Source of the DNA: JANXXV01 sp038230275 | GTDB lineage: Bacteria; Acidobacteriota; Terriglobia; Bryobacterales; Bryobacteraceae | Direction: 5' to 3' | NCBI GenBank assembly: GCA_038230275.1 | Contig: JBBRNO010000009.1 | Coordinates: forward strand, 1 to 64,000 | DNA: 64,000 bases | The notes under the pieces: generated by a model | Told to the model about the DNA's origin: nothing | The model's input: the letters and a program-made list of their open reading frames with translations, nothing else | The model's database searches: none | Made by a program: the position numbers and the translations under genes | Shown here: piece after piece, positions 26,193 through 34,950 of the stretch | Layout: the number at the start of each line of letters is the position of its first letter | How positions within the stretch are numbered: the first letter of the stretch is position 1

Positions 26193-26615
26193 ATGCGTCT
26201 CTTTCAGATCACAAAAACGAGTGCAATAACAATCGCACTTCTGCTGCCATTTTGGGTATCCCCGGTCGAGGCTCAAAGCCCGAAGGGGGAAAGCAAAATG
26301 ATGAAGCACTGCCAGGAAATGAAGGAGAAGAAGCAGGGCATGAAGGAAGACAGCGCTGCTCAAGACGGTCAACTCACCGAACAGCTCGCCAAGATGAACG
26401 CTGCGCCGGTGGACCAGAAGACAGACCTGCTGGCCGCCGTCGTCACGCACATGGTGGAGCAACGGATCACCATGGATGCGCGCAAGGCGAAGATGGAAGA
26501 GGAGATGATGCAGCACATGATGCAGCACATGCAAATGGGCAAGGAATCTATGTCGCGGTGCCCGATGATGAAGGGCATGGACGATAAGCCGGCGAGTGCC
26601 CACGATAACCACTAA
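26193..26615 (+). CDS. Met/His-rich periplasmic protein of the copper operon
   Basis: A protein of 140 residues with a signal peptide (TSAITIALLLPFWVSPVEAQ). The mature chain is very rich in Met, His, Lys and Glu, with clusters such as KMMKHCQEMKEKKQGMKE and EEMMQHMMQHMQMGKE and a final SRCPMMKGMDD...HDNH. Met/His clusters of this kind bind Cu(I)/Cu(II) in periplasmic chaperones. The sequence is mostly helical and lacks a named fold. It heads the run of genes that ends with a CopA-type ATPase, so a periplasmic copper-buffering role is likely. ATG 26193 follows a GGGGAAGGG ribosome-binding site; the frame is open upstream but not protein-like there. Confidence 0.72.
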   Translation: MRLFQITKTSAITIALLLPFWVSPVEAQSPKGESKMMKHCQEMKEKKQGMKEDSAAQDGQLTEQLAKMNAAPVDQKTDLLAAVVTHMVEQRITMDARKAKMEEEMMQHMMQHMQMGKESMSRCPMMKGMDDKPASAHDNH

Positions 26616-26666
26616 GGTCCGGATTGAATACGATCGGGCTGGCGTAGCGCAATCAAAGGGGGTTTT

Positions 26667-26777
26667 ATGATGAATCACGATGGATGGATGGGCGGAGGCA
26701 TGTGGCTCTGGACGGTGATTGGCCTACTGGTGGTGGTCCTGCTGGTAGTCATGATTAACAAACTCTCTACTAAATAA
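26667..26777 (+). CDS. 36-residue membrane peptide in the copper operon
   Basis: A very short gene: ATG 26667 (a second ATG follows at 26670) to TAA 26777, with an AAAGGGGG ribosome-binding site ending five bases upstream. The peptide begins MMNHDGWMGGGMWLW, continues with one strong transmembrane helix (TVIGLLVVVLLVVMI) and ends in a basic tail (NKLSTK). The Met/His/Trp/Gly-rich N-terminus followed by one helix is a pattern I know from small proteins in metal-resistance operons. It lies between the Met/His-rich protein and the DUF302 gene, in the same direction, so it probably belongs to the copper unit. Confidence 0.65.
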   Translation: MMNHDGWMGGGMWLWTVIGLLVVVLLVVMINKLSTK

Positions 26778-26835
26778 TCGTGGGTTGAGCGCCTGCCTCT
26801 TAAGTGAAGTGGTATCTGAGTAGGAGTGGAGACCC

Positions 26836-27222
26836 GTGCTGTTTAAAATATCGACGGAAAAAACCGTGAACGAAGCCGCGGCTGCCTTGCAGACCGCCGT
26901 TCAGGCCAATCACTTTGGCGTCATGCAGGTTCACAACCTTAAGGAAACCATGGCGAAAAAGGGTGTGGAGTTTGCACGCGAATGTCTGATCTTCGAGGTC
27001 TGTCAACCACAACAAGCGAAGACGGTTCTCGACAAAAACATGAGCCTCTCTACTGCACTGCCATGCAGTATCTCCATTTACGAAGAAGGCGGTAAGACCG
27101 TTCTGGCTACTTTGAAGCCAACCGTTCTTCTGGGGATGTTCAACGTGCCGCAGCTGGAAGGGGTGGCGCGGGAAGTTGAGGACACAATCGTTAAGATCAT
27201 GACGGAGGCAGCGTCAGGCTGA
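26836..27222 (+). CDS. DUF302-domain protein
   Basis: A protein of 128 residues that is a single DUF302 (PF03625) domain. Recognisable parts: an N-terminal strand and amphipathic helix (KTVNEAAAALQTAVQANHFG), the VMQVHNLKETM segment, and the LPCSISIYEEGGKTVLAT strand that ends the core. DUF302 proteins are frequent next to heavy-metal ATPases and in thiol/copper stress regions; a biochemical role is not established. Start GTG 26836 follows TAGGAGTGGAG. It is cytoplasmic, and the next gene (copper ATPase) follows after a gap that carries the ATPase ribosome-binding site. Confidence 0.8.
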   Translation: MLFKISTEKTVNEAAAALQTAVQANHFGVMQVHNLKETMAKKGVEFARECLIFEVCQPQQAKTVLDKNMSLSTALPCSISIYEEGGKTVLATLKPTVLLGMFNVPQLEGVAREVEDTIVKIMTEAASG

Positions 27223-27288
27223 TTGGCTGGCACTGAACGCCCGCAATCGGCCGGTTCTTTTTCATCCTTACGCATGGAGGTTTGGCTT

Positions 27289-29505
27289 ATGGTCGGGACA
27301 CCGCTACACCAATCAAATGACGCCGATAGTGCTGTTGACTCTTCCCGCAAGGGCCAAGCGTCAAAGGGCGAATCCTCGGCAGGCGGGCCCATCTACACGT
27401 GCCCAATGCACCCAGAGGTGCAACAGGACCACCCCGGCAGCTGCCCGAAATGTGGCATGACGTTGGAGCTGAAGACGGCAACAGCGGGCACGCATGAAGA
27501 AGACAACGCCGAGTTGCGTGACATGACTTTGCGCTTCCGGGTTGGCGCCGCGCTTACGGTGCCGGTGTTTATTCTGGCGATGGGCCATTTGATCCCGGCG
27601 TTGGCAACCCAGCCTTGGGTGGATGGGGACGCCTCGCGCTGGGTGCAATTCGCGCTGGCTACACCCGTAGTCTGGTGGGCGGGCTGGCCGTTTTTCGAGC
27701 GTGGCTGGCGCTCCATCGTCACGCGCCAACTGAACATGTTCACACTGATCGCCATCGGCGTTGGGGCCGCATTTGGCTTTAGCGCTATTGCGATGTTGAT
27801 GCCAGGCCTTTTTCCCCACACGATGCAACACGAAGGCAAGGTGGCCATCTACTTTGAGGCCGCGGCGGTAATCGTTGTGCTTGTGCTGCTTGGCCAGGTG
27901 CTGGAGCTTGGCGCCCGCAGCCGCACCGGCAGCGCTATCAAGGCTTTGCTGAACCTTGCGCCGCCTACGGCGCGACAAATTGCACCAGGAGGCGATCATG
28001 AGGTCCCATTGGACCAGGTGAAGGTTGGCGACTGGCTACGTGTGGTTCCAGGGGACAGGGTGCCCGTCGATGGCGTGGTGGTGGAAGGTCACTCCAGTGT
28101 GGAAGAGTCGATGATTACCGGTGAACCGCTCCCGGTGGAAAAGGTCACCGGAGACAAAGTGACGGGCGGCACGGTCAACGGCGCCGGCAGTTTTGTCATG
28201 CGCGCCGACCGGGTTGGCAGCGACACGTTGTTGGGGCAGATCGTGAATATGGTTGCCGAAGCCCAGCGTAGCCGCGCACCGATTCAAGGTCTCGCCGATA
28301 AAGTGGCGGGCATCTTCGTGCCGGTGGTGCTGGCTGTTTCGGTGCTCACCTTCGCGATGTGGATGTGGCTTGGGCCAGAGCCAAAGCTTGCGCACGCAAT
28401 TGTTAATGCAGTTGCAGTTCTGATCATTGCCTGTCCTTGTGCGCTTGGCCTTGCGACGCCCATGTCCATCATGGTTGGCGTGGGGCGTGGAGCGCAGGAA
28501 GGCGTGCTGGTGAAGAATGCCGAAGCGTTTGAACGGCTGGAGAAAGTCACCACGCTTGTTGTGGACAAGACGGGTACCCTCACCGAGGGTAAACCCAAAC
28601 TGGTGGATATCCTGCCTACCGCCGGGTTGGACGCAAAGGAGTTTCTGCGTCTTGCCGCATCACTGGAGCAGAACAGTGAGCACCCGCTTGCCGCCGCAAT
28701 TGTGCAGGGCGCCAAGGAGCAAGGGATCGTGCTTGAGTCGGTGAAAGATTTTCGTTCGGTTACCGCGGGCGGCGTGGCTGGTAACTTCTCCGGCCATACA
28801 GTGCTGATAGGTAAACCGGATTTTCTGAGAAATGAAAAGATCACCGGTTTGGAGGCGCTTGAGGCGTCGGCCATCAAGCTGCAAGAAGAGGGCAAGACCG
28901 CGATGTTTGTCGCCATCGATGGTAAGCCAAGTGGAATTCTCGCGGTCGCCGATCCGATTAAATCCACTACCAACGAAGCGATCCGCGATCTCCACGCGCT
29001 TGGGTTGAAGATCGTGATGCTCACCGGCGACAACCGCCGTACCGCCGCCGCCGTGGCCGGCCAACTGGGGCTTGACGGAGTGGAAGCGCAGATTGAACCC
29101 GCCGGAAAAGTGGATCAGGTTAAGAAGCTTCGCGCGGAAGGTAAGCATGTCGCGATGGCAGGCGACGGCATCAACGACGCACCCGCCCTGAGCGAAGCTG
29201 AAATAGGAATCGCCATGGGGACCGGCACCGACGTGGCTATGCAAAGCGCCGGCATTACGCTGGTGAAAGGCGACCTGCGCGGTATTGCGAAAGCGATTCG
29301 GCTGAGTCGAGCCACCATGGGGAACATCCGGCAGAACCTGTTCTTCGCATTCCTCTACAACGCGCTTGGTATTCCGGTGGCGGCCGGGGTGCTTTATCCG
29401 ATTTTCGGCTTGCTGCTCAGCCCGATTATTGCCGGCGCCGCCATGAGCCTGAGTTCCGTCTCGGTCATCGGCAACGCTTTGCGGCTGCGTAGAGTGAAGT
29501 TGTGA
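27289..29505 (+). CDS. copA: Cu(I)-exporting P1B-type ATPase with N-terminal heavy-metal-binding motif
   Basis: A protein of 738 residues. Start ATG 27289 is chosen because GGAGG at 27276-27280 lies eight bases upstream; earlier in-frame starts exist. Residues 36-57 form a small zinc-ribbon-like metal-binding motif (YTCPMHPEV, CPKCGM). Then come eight membrane helices with CPC at 382-384, phosphorylated Asp426 in DKTGTLTEG, SEHPLA (H465-P466), GDGINDAPAL from 625, and C-terminal helices with NLFFAFLYNALGIP and MSLSSVSVIGNALRL, which define P1B-1 (copper) specificity. It pumps Cu(I) out of the cytoplasm. It ends the copper operon. Confidence 0.92.
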   Translation: MVGTPLHQSNDADSAVDSSRKGQASKGESSAGGPIYTCPMHPEVQQDHPGSCPKCGMTLELKTATAGTHEEDNAELRDMTLRFRVGAALTVPVFILAMGHLIPALATQPWVDGDASRWVQFALATPVVWWAGWPFFERGWRSIVTRQLNMFTLIAIGVGAAFGFSAIAMLMPGLFPHTMQHEGKVAIYFEAAAVIVVLVLLGQVLELGARSRTGSAIKALLNLAPPTARQIAPGGDHEVPLDQVKVGDWLRVVPGDRVPVDGVVVEGHSSVEESMITGEPLPVEKVTGDKVTGGTVNGAGSFVMRADRVGSDTLLGQIVNMVAEAQRSRAPIQGLADKVAGIFVPVVLAVSVLTFAMWMWLGPEPKLAHAIVNAVAVLIIACPCALGLATPMSIMVGVGRGAQEGVLVKNAEAFERLEKVTTLVVDKTGTLTEGKPKLVDILPTAGLDAKEFLRLAASLEQNSEHPLAAAIVQGAKEQGIVLESVKDFRSVTAGGVAGNFSGHTVLIGKPDFLRNEKITGLEALEASAIKLQEEGKTAMFVAIDGKPSGILAVADPIKSTTNEAIRDLHALGLKIVMLTGDNRRTAAAVAGQLGLDGVEAQIEPAGKVDQVKKLRAEGKHVAMAGDGINDAPALSEAEIGIAMGTGTDVAMQSAGITLVKGDLRGIAKAIRLSRATMGNIRQNLFFAFLYNALGIPVAAGVLYPIFGLLLSPIIAGAAMSLSSVSVIGNALRLRRVKL

Positions 29506-29518
29506 TCACCCGTCGCGA

Positions 29519-31285
29519 TTAGGCAGGCAGCAACCTCATTCGCTGCAGGATGGCGGTGAACCTGGGCTCGCCGCGCAACTCATCGAAGGCGGGATGAACT
29601 TTCAGCGGCTGCAAGACGATTTCACGCTGCCTGCATCCCTCCTCCAGAATCTCAAGCGCCCGCTCCTTCTCCCCGAGGCCCAGATGCACCAATGCCAGGC
29701 TGGTGCAAGGGACATGACGGGAGGTGGAAAGCTGCGTCAATTCGCCGAGGATTCGGCGTGCCTCGCCGGCTTGCCCGCTCAGTCCGAAGGCTTGGCCAAG
29801 CGCGCCCAGAATGTTGGGGATGTCCCCGGCCAGTTCCCGGCCTTTCCGCAAATGGGCGATTGCTTCTTCATACATGCCTTTCTGGATGTAGGCGCGGCCC
29901 ATGGAAGTGTATCCCTTGTAGAAATGGGGATCCAGTTCCAACACTTCCCGGTAATGGTCAATGGCTTCGTCATAGCGCCCGGTAAGCATCGCCAGGAATC
30001 CAAAACCCTCCCGGATGATGGGGGAGAGAGGGTCCAATTCGCAGGCAATGTCAATTTCCACCTGTGCCTCGGCGAACCGGCCCAGCATGCACAGGTGGTC
30101 AATGGCGAACCAATGGTGGCCGGTGGAATAACCGGGATTCAGTGCGATGGCGCGGCGGTAGTGCGCTTCCGCTTCGTCCCATTTCCATTCGTAGATGGCG
30201 CGAATCAAGCCGAGGGAGGTCTCTGCTTCGCCCATCATCGGATCCAGCTCAAGCGCCCTTTCCGCCGCCGCCTTCGCTTTGGGCATAGCGTCGGACGGAT
30301 GCATCAATCCATAGTCGGCCAGCAGCGAATAAGAATCCGCAAGCCCGGAATAGGCCATGGCAAAATCGCGGTCCACGGCGATGGCTTCGGCGAAATATTG
30401 AATGCTGCCCTGCAAGCCCACATGGGTCCGTTTGTTCCAATGAAATCTGCCCTTGAGGTAGAGGTTATAGGCTTCCAGATTACGGGCGCTGCTTTTCATC
30501 GCCGGCGCGCGGCAGGTCAGCTTATCGCTCAGCGTCTTCACAATGGCCAATGAGATTTCTTCTTGAATCGCGAACACATCTTTCATCTCGCGATCAAACG
30601 TCTCAGACCAGAGATAATGGCCATCGGCGGTATTCACCAACTGCGCGGTGATGCGGAGCTTGTCGTTCGCACCGCGGATGCTTCCGGTAAGAACGGAGCC
30701 CACCTTCAACTGCTGCCCCACGCTGTATGGGTCCGGCGTCATCCCCTTCAACTGAGACGAGGAATTCCACGCCACCACGCGCAGCCCGTCCACCTTGGTG
30801 AGCAGGTGAATCAGCTCCTGTGTCAGCCCATCGCTGAAATAATCATTCTCACAGCTGGCGCTGAGATTGGCGAACGGCAAGACGGCGATGGTGGACCACT
30901 TTTGCGATACAGCCGCAGCCTCAGTCCCCTCCGCGCTGTTTCGGAATACCGGAACGTAGGCGCCTTTTGGGAAATCGATGCGCAGGGCGTCATCCTTGCC
31001 CTCGTCCTCATAGTAGCCCGCCAGTTTCGACCGCAGCCGCCGTGCCTCCACGCGCACCACCGGGTCCAACCGCGGATCGTACTTGCCTCTCCGGTCAAAC
31101 ACCTCCACGCCGATGACGTATTCTTTCAGTTCAGCGGCGCGGTTCTCCAGCGTGTATTCCACGGTGAAACGCAGAAACCGGCTGATCCGCTCCGCATTCG
31201 CGAAACCTTTGCTGGAAAGGATTCGTTCGAGCTGCAGCCGGACTTCCGAGGCGTTGCCGCTGGTGTCTGGAAGCAATAAGTTCAC
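29519..31285 (-). CDS. FlgO/TolB-N-like domain plus TPR repeat protein
   Basis: A protein of 588 residues, GTG start at 31285. Three parts can be seen: residues about 15-115, a charged N-terminal region (YVIGVEVFDRRGKYDPRLDP, RVEARRLRSKLAGYYE) found in Acidobacteria ahead of such proteins; residues about 130-255, a FlgO-like segment (TIAVLPFANLS, DGLTQELIHLLTKVDGLRVV, DGHYLWSETFDREM); and residues about 285-580, seven or more TPR motifs (IALNPGYSTGHHWFA, LELDPHFYKGYTSMGRAYIQ). Proteins of this layout are often annotated as adenylate-cyclase-like or as parts of signalling systems. No DNA-binding or catalytic domain is obvious. Confidence 0.8.
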   Translation of the reverse strand: MNLLLPDTSGNASEVRLQLERILSSKGFANAERISRFLRFTVEYTLENRAAELKEYVIGVEVFDRRGKYDPRLDPVVRVEARRLRSKLAGYYEDEGKDDALRIDFPKGAYVPVFRNSAEGTEAAAVSQKWSTIAVLPFANLSASCENDYFSDGLTQELIHLLTKVDGLRVVAWNSSSQLKGMTPDPYSVGQQLKVGSVLTGSIRGANDKLRITAQLVNTADGHYLWSETFDREMKDVFAIQEEISLAIVKTLSDKLTCRAPAMKSSARNLEAYNLYLKGRFHWNKRTHVGLQGSIQYFAEAIAVDRDFAMAYSGLADSYSLLADYGLMHPSDAMPKAKAAAERALELDPMMGEAETSLGLIRAIYEWKWDEAEAHYRRAIALNPGYSTGHHWFAIDHLCMLGRFAEAQVEIDIACELDPLSPIIREGFGFLAMLTGRYDEAIDHYREVLELDPHFYKGYTSMGRAYIQKGMYEEAIAHLRKGRELAGDIPNILGALGQAFGLSGQAGEARRILGELTQLSTSRHVPCTSLALVHLGLGEKERALEILEEGCRQREIVLQPLKVHPAFDELRGEPRFTAILQRMRLLPA

Positions 31286-31320
31286 GGGGATGCTTGAAAA
31301 TGTATTATACCTAGTGCTGA

Positions 31321-32451
31321 ATGCCTGAAGACGATTTCGACCGCGCCGAACAAGCGCTGCAAACGGGAGGCGCCGAACAAGCGCTGCAATTCCTGAGTGA
31401 CAAGTTTCGCGGCGAGAAGAACTATGCCGCGCTTTTTGAGACGCGCTTGATGCGGAAACGTCGCGAACTGGGGCTTCCGTTGCTGCAGATGGGATCGTTG
31501 GACGATATTCCGGAAGACAAGCGGCCCGCCTATGAGAAAGAGTTCATTGAAGCTGCCCGTGAAACTGGCAATCTATTTCTGGGCGATGGCGACATTCCCC
31601 GGGGCTATTCCTACCTGCGCGCGATTGGGGATCTGCAGCCTGTCTATAACGCCATTGACCGCCTGACTACGGACGATGTGAACGACGCGGTGCTGGAAAT
31701 TGCCCTGCATGAACGCGTACACCCCCGTAAGGGGTTTGAATTGGTGATGGCAGGCCACGGCATCTGCCGCGCCATCACCGTTTTTGGGCAGTACCCTGGC
31801 ACCCAGGGCCGCGAGGATTGCCTGCACCTGCTGATCACCAAACTATATACGGACCTGACCGCGAGTCTGGCCCGAAGCATTACAGAAGCGGAAGGCGCCG
31901 CCCCGGAAAGCCAGTCCATCCCGGAATTGATTGCCGGGCGCGACTGGCTGTTTGAGGGAATGAATTACTACGTGGACACTTCGCACCTTGTCTCCATTCT
32001 GGGTTTCAGCACGGAACTGACCGATCCGGCGATGCTGCGAAAGGCGATTGACCTCTGCGCGTATGGCGCGAAACTGTCACCTATGTTTCACTATCGCGGC
32101 GATCCTCCTTTTGACGACATCTACGCGGACCACGCCATTTTTCTGAAAACGTTATTGGGGGAAGACGTGGACGCCGGCATCGCGCACTTCGTCAAAAAAG
32201 TGGACGCCAGTGACCCGGAGGAGATCGGCACCGGTCCGGCGCAGATTCTGATTGTGCTTCTGGGCCGTCTCAAACGCTACAAGCAGGCGGTGGAAATCTC
32301 GGTGAAGTATCTGGCGGACGCCGATCAAAATCAACTGGCGTGCCCTACCGTTTTGCAGCTCTGCTATCTGGCGGAAGATCCGGGAAAAATGATGGAAATA
32401 GCGAAGCGGAAGCAGGATTTATTGGGTTTTACGGCGGGATTGCTTTCCTAA
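31321..32451 (+). CDS. Conserved hypothetical protein (helical, cytoplasmic)
   Basis: A protein of 376 residues, no signal peptide or membrane segment. The sequence is predicted to be mostly helical with TPR-like spacing at both ends (RAEQALQTGGAEQALQFLSD at the start; a KRYKQAVEISVKYLAD helix near the end). Conserved-looking acidic and His residues occur in the middle (HERVHPRKGFELVMAGHGIC, FHYRGDPPFDDIYADHAIF). I do not recognise a family. Start ATG 31321 lies 36 bases from the divergent FlgO/TPR gene; a TATTAT box sits in the gap. The next gene is convergent, 7 bases after the stop. Confidence 0.7.
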   Translation: MPEDDFDRAEQALQTGGAEQALQFLSDKFRGEKNYAALFETRLMRKRRELGLPLLQMGSLDDIPEDKRPAYEKEFIEAARETGNLFLGDGDIPRGYSYLRAIGDLQPVYNAIDRLTTDDVNDAVLEIALHERVHPRKGFELVMAGHGICRAITVFGQYPGTQGREDCLHLLITKLYTDLTASLARSITEAEGAAPESQSIPELIAGRDWLFEGMNYYVDTSHLVSILGFSTELTDPAMLRKAIDLCAYGAKLSPMFHYRGDPPFDDIYADHAIFLKTLLGEDVDAGIAHFVKKVDASDPEEIGTGPAQILIVLLGRLKRYKQAVEISVKYLADADQNQLACPTVLQLCYLAEDPGKMMEIAKRKQDLLGFTAGLLS

Positions 32452-32458
32452 GCGGCGA

Positions 32459-32668
32459 TTATTTCGGCAGCTCGATCAAGCCCAAGTGGTGCATGATGAC
32501 TGCCGCTCCCGCCATCAGCAAGACCATGCTGATCAACACCGAGCCGGCCACGCTGGATCGCTTGCCCTGATTCTGGCGCGCGCGGACCAGTTCTTCGCGC
32601 ATCAGATCGCGATACTCGAAGTCCTCCATCTGGTAGACATCGTCGGTTGTTACTCGCTTTCTACTCAC
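32459..32668 (-). CDS. Small single-pass membrane protein, hypothetical
   Basis: A protein of 69 residues. Residues 1-40 are charged and cytoplasmic-looking (DDVYQMEDFEYRDLMREELV), followed by one transmembrane helix (VAGSVLISMVLLMAGAAVIM) and a short tail. The layout (N-in anchor with an acidic/basic helix) suggests a small membrane adaptor. No family is known to me. ATG at 32668. Two imperfect direct repeats lie upstream in the gap to the esterase gene. Confidence 0.55.
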   Translation of the reverse strand: MSRKRVTTDDVYQMEDFEYRDLMREELVRARQNQGKRSSVAGSVLISMVLLMAGAAVIMHHLGLIELPK

Positions 32669-32722
32669 TTATTCATTTATAGAGGAAATCTCGAGCATTT
32701 TCCATGGAGAAGAATCCCAGAT

Positions 32723-32761
32723 GGTACTAAGTGCTTTTCCTTGCGGTACTTAGTCCTTTCC
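32723..32761. repeat. Two imperfect direct repeats between divergent genes
   Basis: GGTACTAAGTGCTTTTCC at 32723-32740 and GGTACTTAGTCCTTTCC at 32745-32761 share 15 or so positions with a 22-base period. They lie between the divergent small membrane protein and the esterase and could be paired operators spaced by two helical turns, or chance. Confidence 0.3.
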
Positions 32762-32797
32762 TGTTGAGCGAGACGCTAAGATAAAAGTGAACACTTC

Positions 32798-33571
32798 ATG
32801 ACCGGACAGTTTCAAAGGTATACCGGATTTCATTCCAGGTATCTGCAGGTGGATCACGACATCATTGTCCACCTGCCGCCGGGATACGTTGAAGATCACC
32901 GGCGCTACGCCGTGCTGTACCTGCAGGACGGGCAGAACCTGTTCGATCCAGCGACGGCCTTTGGCGGACAGGAATGGCGCGCCGATGAGACCGCGGACAT
33001 GCTGATTCGCAATGGCGAAGTGGAGCCGCTGATCCTGGTGGGCATCTACAATGCGGGCCTTGCGCGAATCGATGAGTACACTGCGTCCAGGGACCGCTCG
33101 GTGGGGAAAGGCGGGAAGGCCCATCTCTACGGCCGCATGCTGGTGGAGGAACTGAAGCCGTTCATCGATTCCGAATACCGCACGTTACCGGATGCGCAAC
33201 ACACCGGCATCGGCGGTTCCTCACTGGGCGGATTGGTTTCGCTCACTATTGGGCTGCGATATCCGGATGTCTTCGGCAAACTGGCGGTCATGTCGCCGTC
33301 GGTCTGGTGGGATCACCACGCGATTCTGCGGACGGTCGCCTCCAGCCCGATGGAATGCAGGCCGCGGATCTGGCTGGACATTGGAACGGCGGAGGGGCAA
33401 AGCACCACGGAAGACGCGCGGCTGTTGCGCGATACGCTGTCTGGCAAGGGCTGGCAGGACGGTTTGGATCTGGCTTACTTTGAGGCCGACGGGGCCGGGC
33501 ATAACGAACGTGCGTGGGGCGACCGGGTGGGGCCGATGCTGCAATTCCTGTTCCCTAATAGAGTGGAATAG
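32798..33571 (+). CDS. Alpha/beta-hydrolase, esterase-D/Fes type
   Basis: A protein of 257 residues, no signal peptide. It fits the putative esterase family PF00756: N-terminal YLPPGYxxxxRYAVLYLQDG-type strand (visible as HLPPGYVEDHRRYAVLYLQD), the nucleophile elbow GGSSLGG with Ser142, a conserved AVMSPSVWWD strand, and a C-terminal catalytic His in GAGHNERAW. It should cleave an ester or acyl substrate in the cytoplasm. It is followed after 23 bases by the first tssK gene in the same direction and may share its transcript; a role in the T6SS-like module is only suggested by position. Confidence 0.85.
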   Translation: MTGQFQRYTGFHSRYLQVDHDIIVHLPPGYVEDHRRYAVLYLQDGQNLFDPATAFGGQEWRADETADMLIRNGEVEPLILVGIYNAGLARIDEYTASRDRSVGKGGKAHLYGRMLVEELKPFIDSEYRTLPDAQHTGIGGSSLGGLVSLTIGLRYPDVFGKLAVMSPSVWWDHHAILRTVASSPMECRPRIWLDIGTAEGQSTTEDARLLRDTLSGKGWQDGLDLAYFEADGAGHNERAWGDRVGPMLQFLFPNRVE

Positions 33572-33594
33572 CGATTCGTGGTAATTTGAGTGCC

Positions 33595-34950
33595 ATGAAG
33601 CAACTGCAACCCGTGATCTGGATGAAAGGCACATTTCTGAGTCCGCAACACTTGCAGACGCAGGATCGCTTCATTGAGAACTCGCTGCAATTTCAATTGG
33701 AATCGCTCAGCTTTCAGCCATGGGGCTTCGAAACGCTGGCCATCGATCAGGAAGCGCTATCCAGCGGATATCTGTCCGTTGCCAGCGCGTCCGGCATTTT
33801 TCCCGACGGCCTGATGTTCGATATTCCGGCGTCGGACCCTGCGCCGCCGCCCACGCAAATCGCCGAATTCTTTGAGCAGGACCAGACTGAGATTGAAATC
33901 TACATGGCTATTCCGCAGCATCGGGATCGCGGGCTCAATGTCTCGATAGCGCGCCGGGACGCCGATACGCGCTATCTGGCCGAGGTGGCCATGTTGCGCG
34001 ACGAGAACTCGGGCGCGGCGGAGAAGGCGATCCAGGTGGGCCGCAAGAATTTCCGTTTCCTGGTGGGGGAGCAGGCGCAACAGGGAGTGTCTGCGCTGCG
34101 CGTGGCCAAGGTGCAGCGAACTCCGGCGGGAACTTTTCAATTGGACCAGAAATTCGTTCCGCCGCTGCTCAACATCTCGGCCAGCACCTACCTGATTTCG
34201 ATTGCACGTCGGCTGGTGGAAATCATTGCCGCCAAGAGCAGTCTTCTGGCAGGCTCGCGGCGCCAGAAGAATTTAAGCCTGGCGGAATTTGGTACGTCCG
34301 ATATCGCGAATTTCTGGCTGCTATACACCATCAACCTGAATTTTCCGGTGATGCAGCATCTGTTTGAAACGCGCCGCGGCCATCCGGAAAAGCTGTTTGC
34401 GGCGATGCTGAGCTTGGCCGGAAGTCTTACTACGTTCTCGTCGCAGATTCACCCGCGCGATCTGCCCAAGTACAATCACGACCGCTTGTCTGAATGCTTC
34501 ACCGATCTGGACGAGAAGCTGCGGTTCCTGCTGGAGACTGTGGTGCCCAGCAACTTCGTCTCACTGCCGCTGAAACTGGTGCAGCCTTCCATCTACGCCA
34601 CCTCAATTCACGACGACAAGTATCTGGTGAATACGAAAATGTACCTGGCGGTCAGCTCCGATATGAACGAAGGCGAATTGATTGGCAAGACGCCGTATCT
34701 GATCAAGGTCTGCTCTGCAAATCATATTGAGCACCTGGTCCGGCAGGCGTTGCCGGGCGTGCCGCTGACGCACGCTCCGCGGCCGCCCAGTTCCATTCCG
34801 GTGAAGTTGAACAGCCAGTATTTCAGTCTGAACCAATCCGGGGTGGCGTGGGAAGCCATTGTGCGCGCGCGCAATCTGGCCGCGTATGTGCCGGGGGATT
34901 TCCCGTCGCCTCAAATGGAGTTGATTATATTGCTGCCTGAGGCGAACTGA
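33595..34950 (+). CDS. tssK: T6SS baseplate/membrane adaptor protein TssK (copy 1)
   Basis: A protein of 451 residues. It has the TssK N-terminal motif (VIWMKGTFLSPQHLQTQDRF, where the family has a VxWxEGxFLxPQHxQ-type start), a central part with RVEIIA-type helices, and the C-terminal segments HPRDLPKYNHDRLSECFTDLD and GDFPSPQMELIILLP. TssK links the T6SS baseplate to the TssJLM membrane complex. Start ATG 33595; a TTG is open nine bases earlier and the ribosome-binding site is weak. The 3' end overlaps by 40 bases the convergent methyltransferase gene. It is a diverged paralogue of the gene at 39909, with identical length. Confidence 0.8.
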   Translation: MKQLQPVIWMKGTFLSPQHLQTQDRFIENSLQFQLESLSFQPWGFETLAIDQEALSSGYLSVASASGIFPDGLMFDIPASDPAPPPTQIAEFFEQDQTEIEIYMAIPQHRDRGLNVSIARRDADTRYLAEVAMLRDENSGAAEKAIQVGRKNFRFLVGEQAQQGVSALRVAKVQRTPAGTFQLDQKFVPPLLNISASTYLISIARRLVEIIAAKSSLLAGSRRQKNLSLAEFGTSDIANFWLLYTINLNFPVMQHLFETRRGHPEKLFAAMLSLAGSLTTFSSQIHPRDLPKYNHDRLSECFTDLDEKLRFLLETVVPSNFVSLPLKLVQPSIYATSIHDDKYLVNTKMYLAVSSDMNEGELIGKTPYLIKVCSANHIEHLVRQALPGVPLTHAPRPPSSIPVKLNSQYFSLNQSGVAWEAIVRARNLAAYVPGDFPSPQMELIILLPEAN

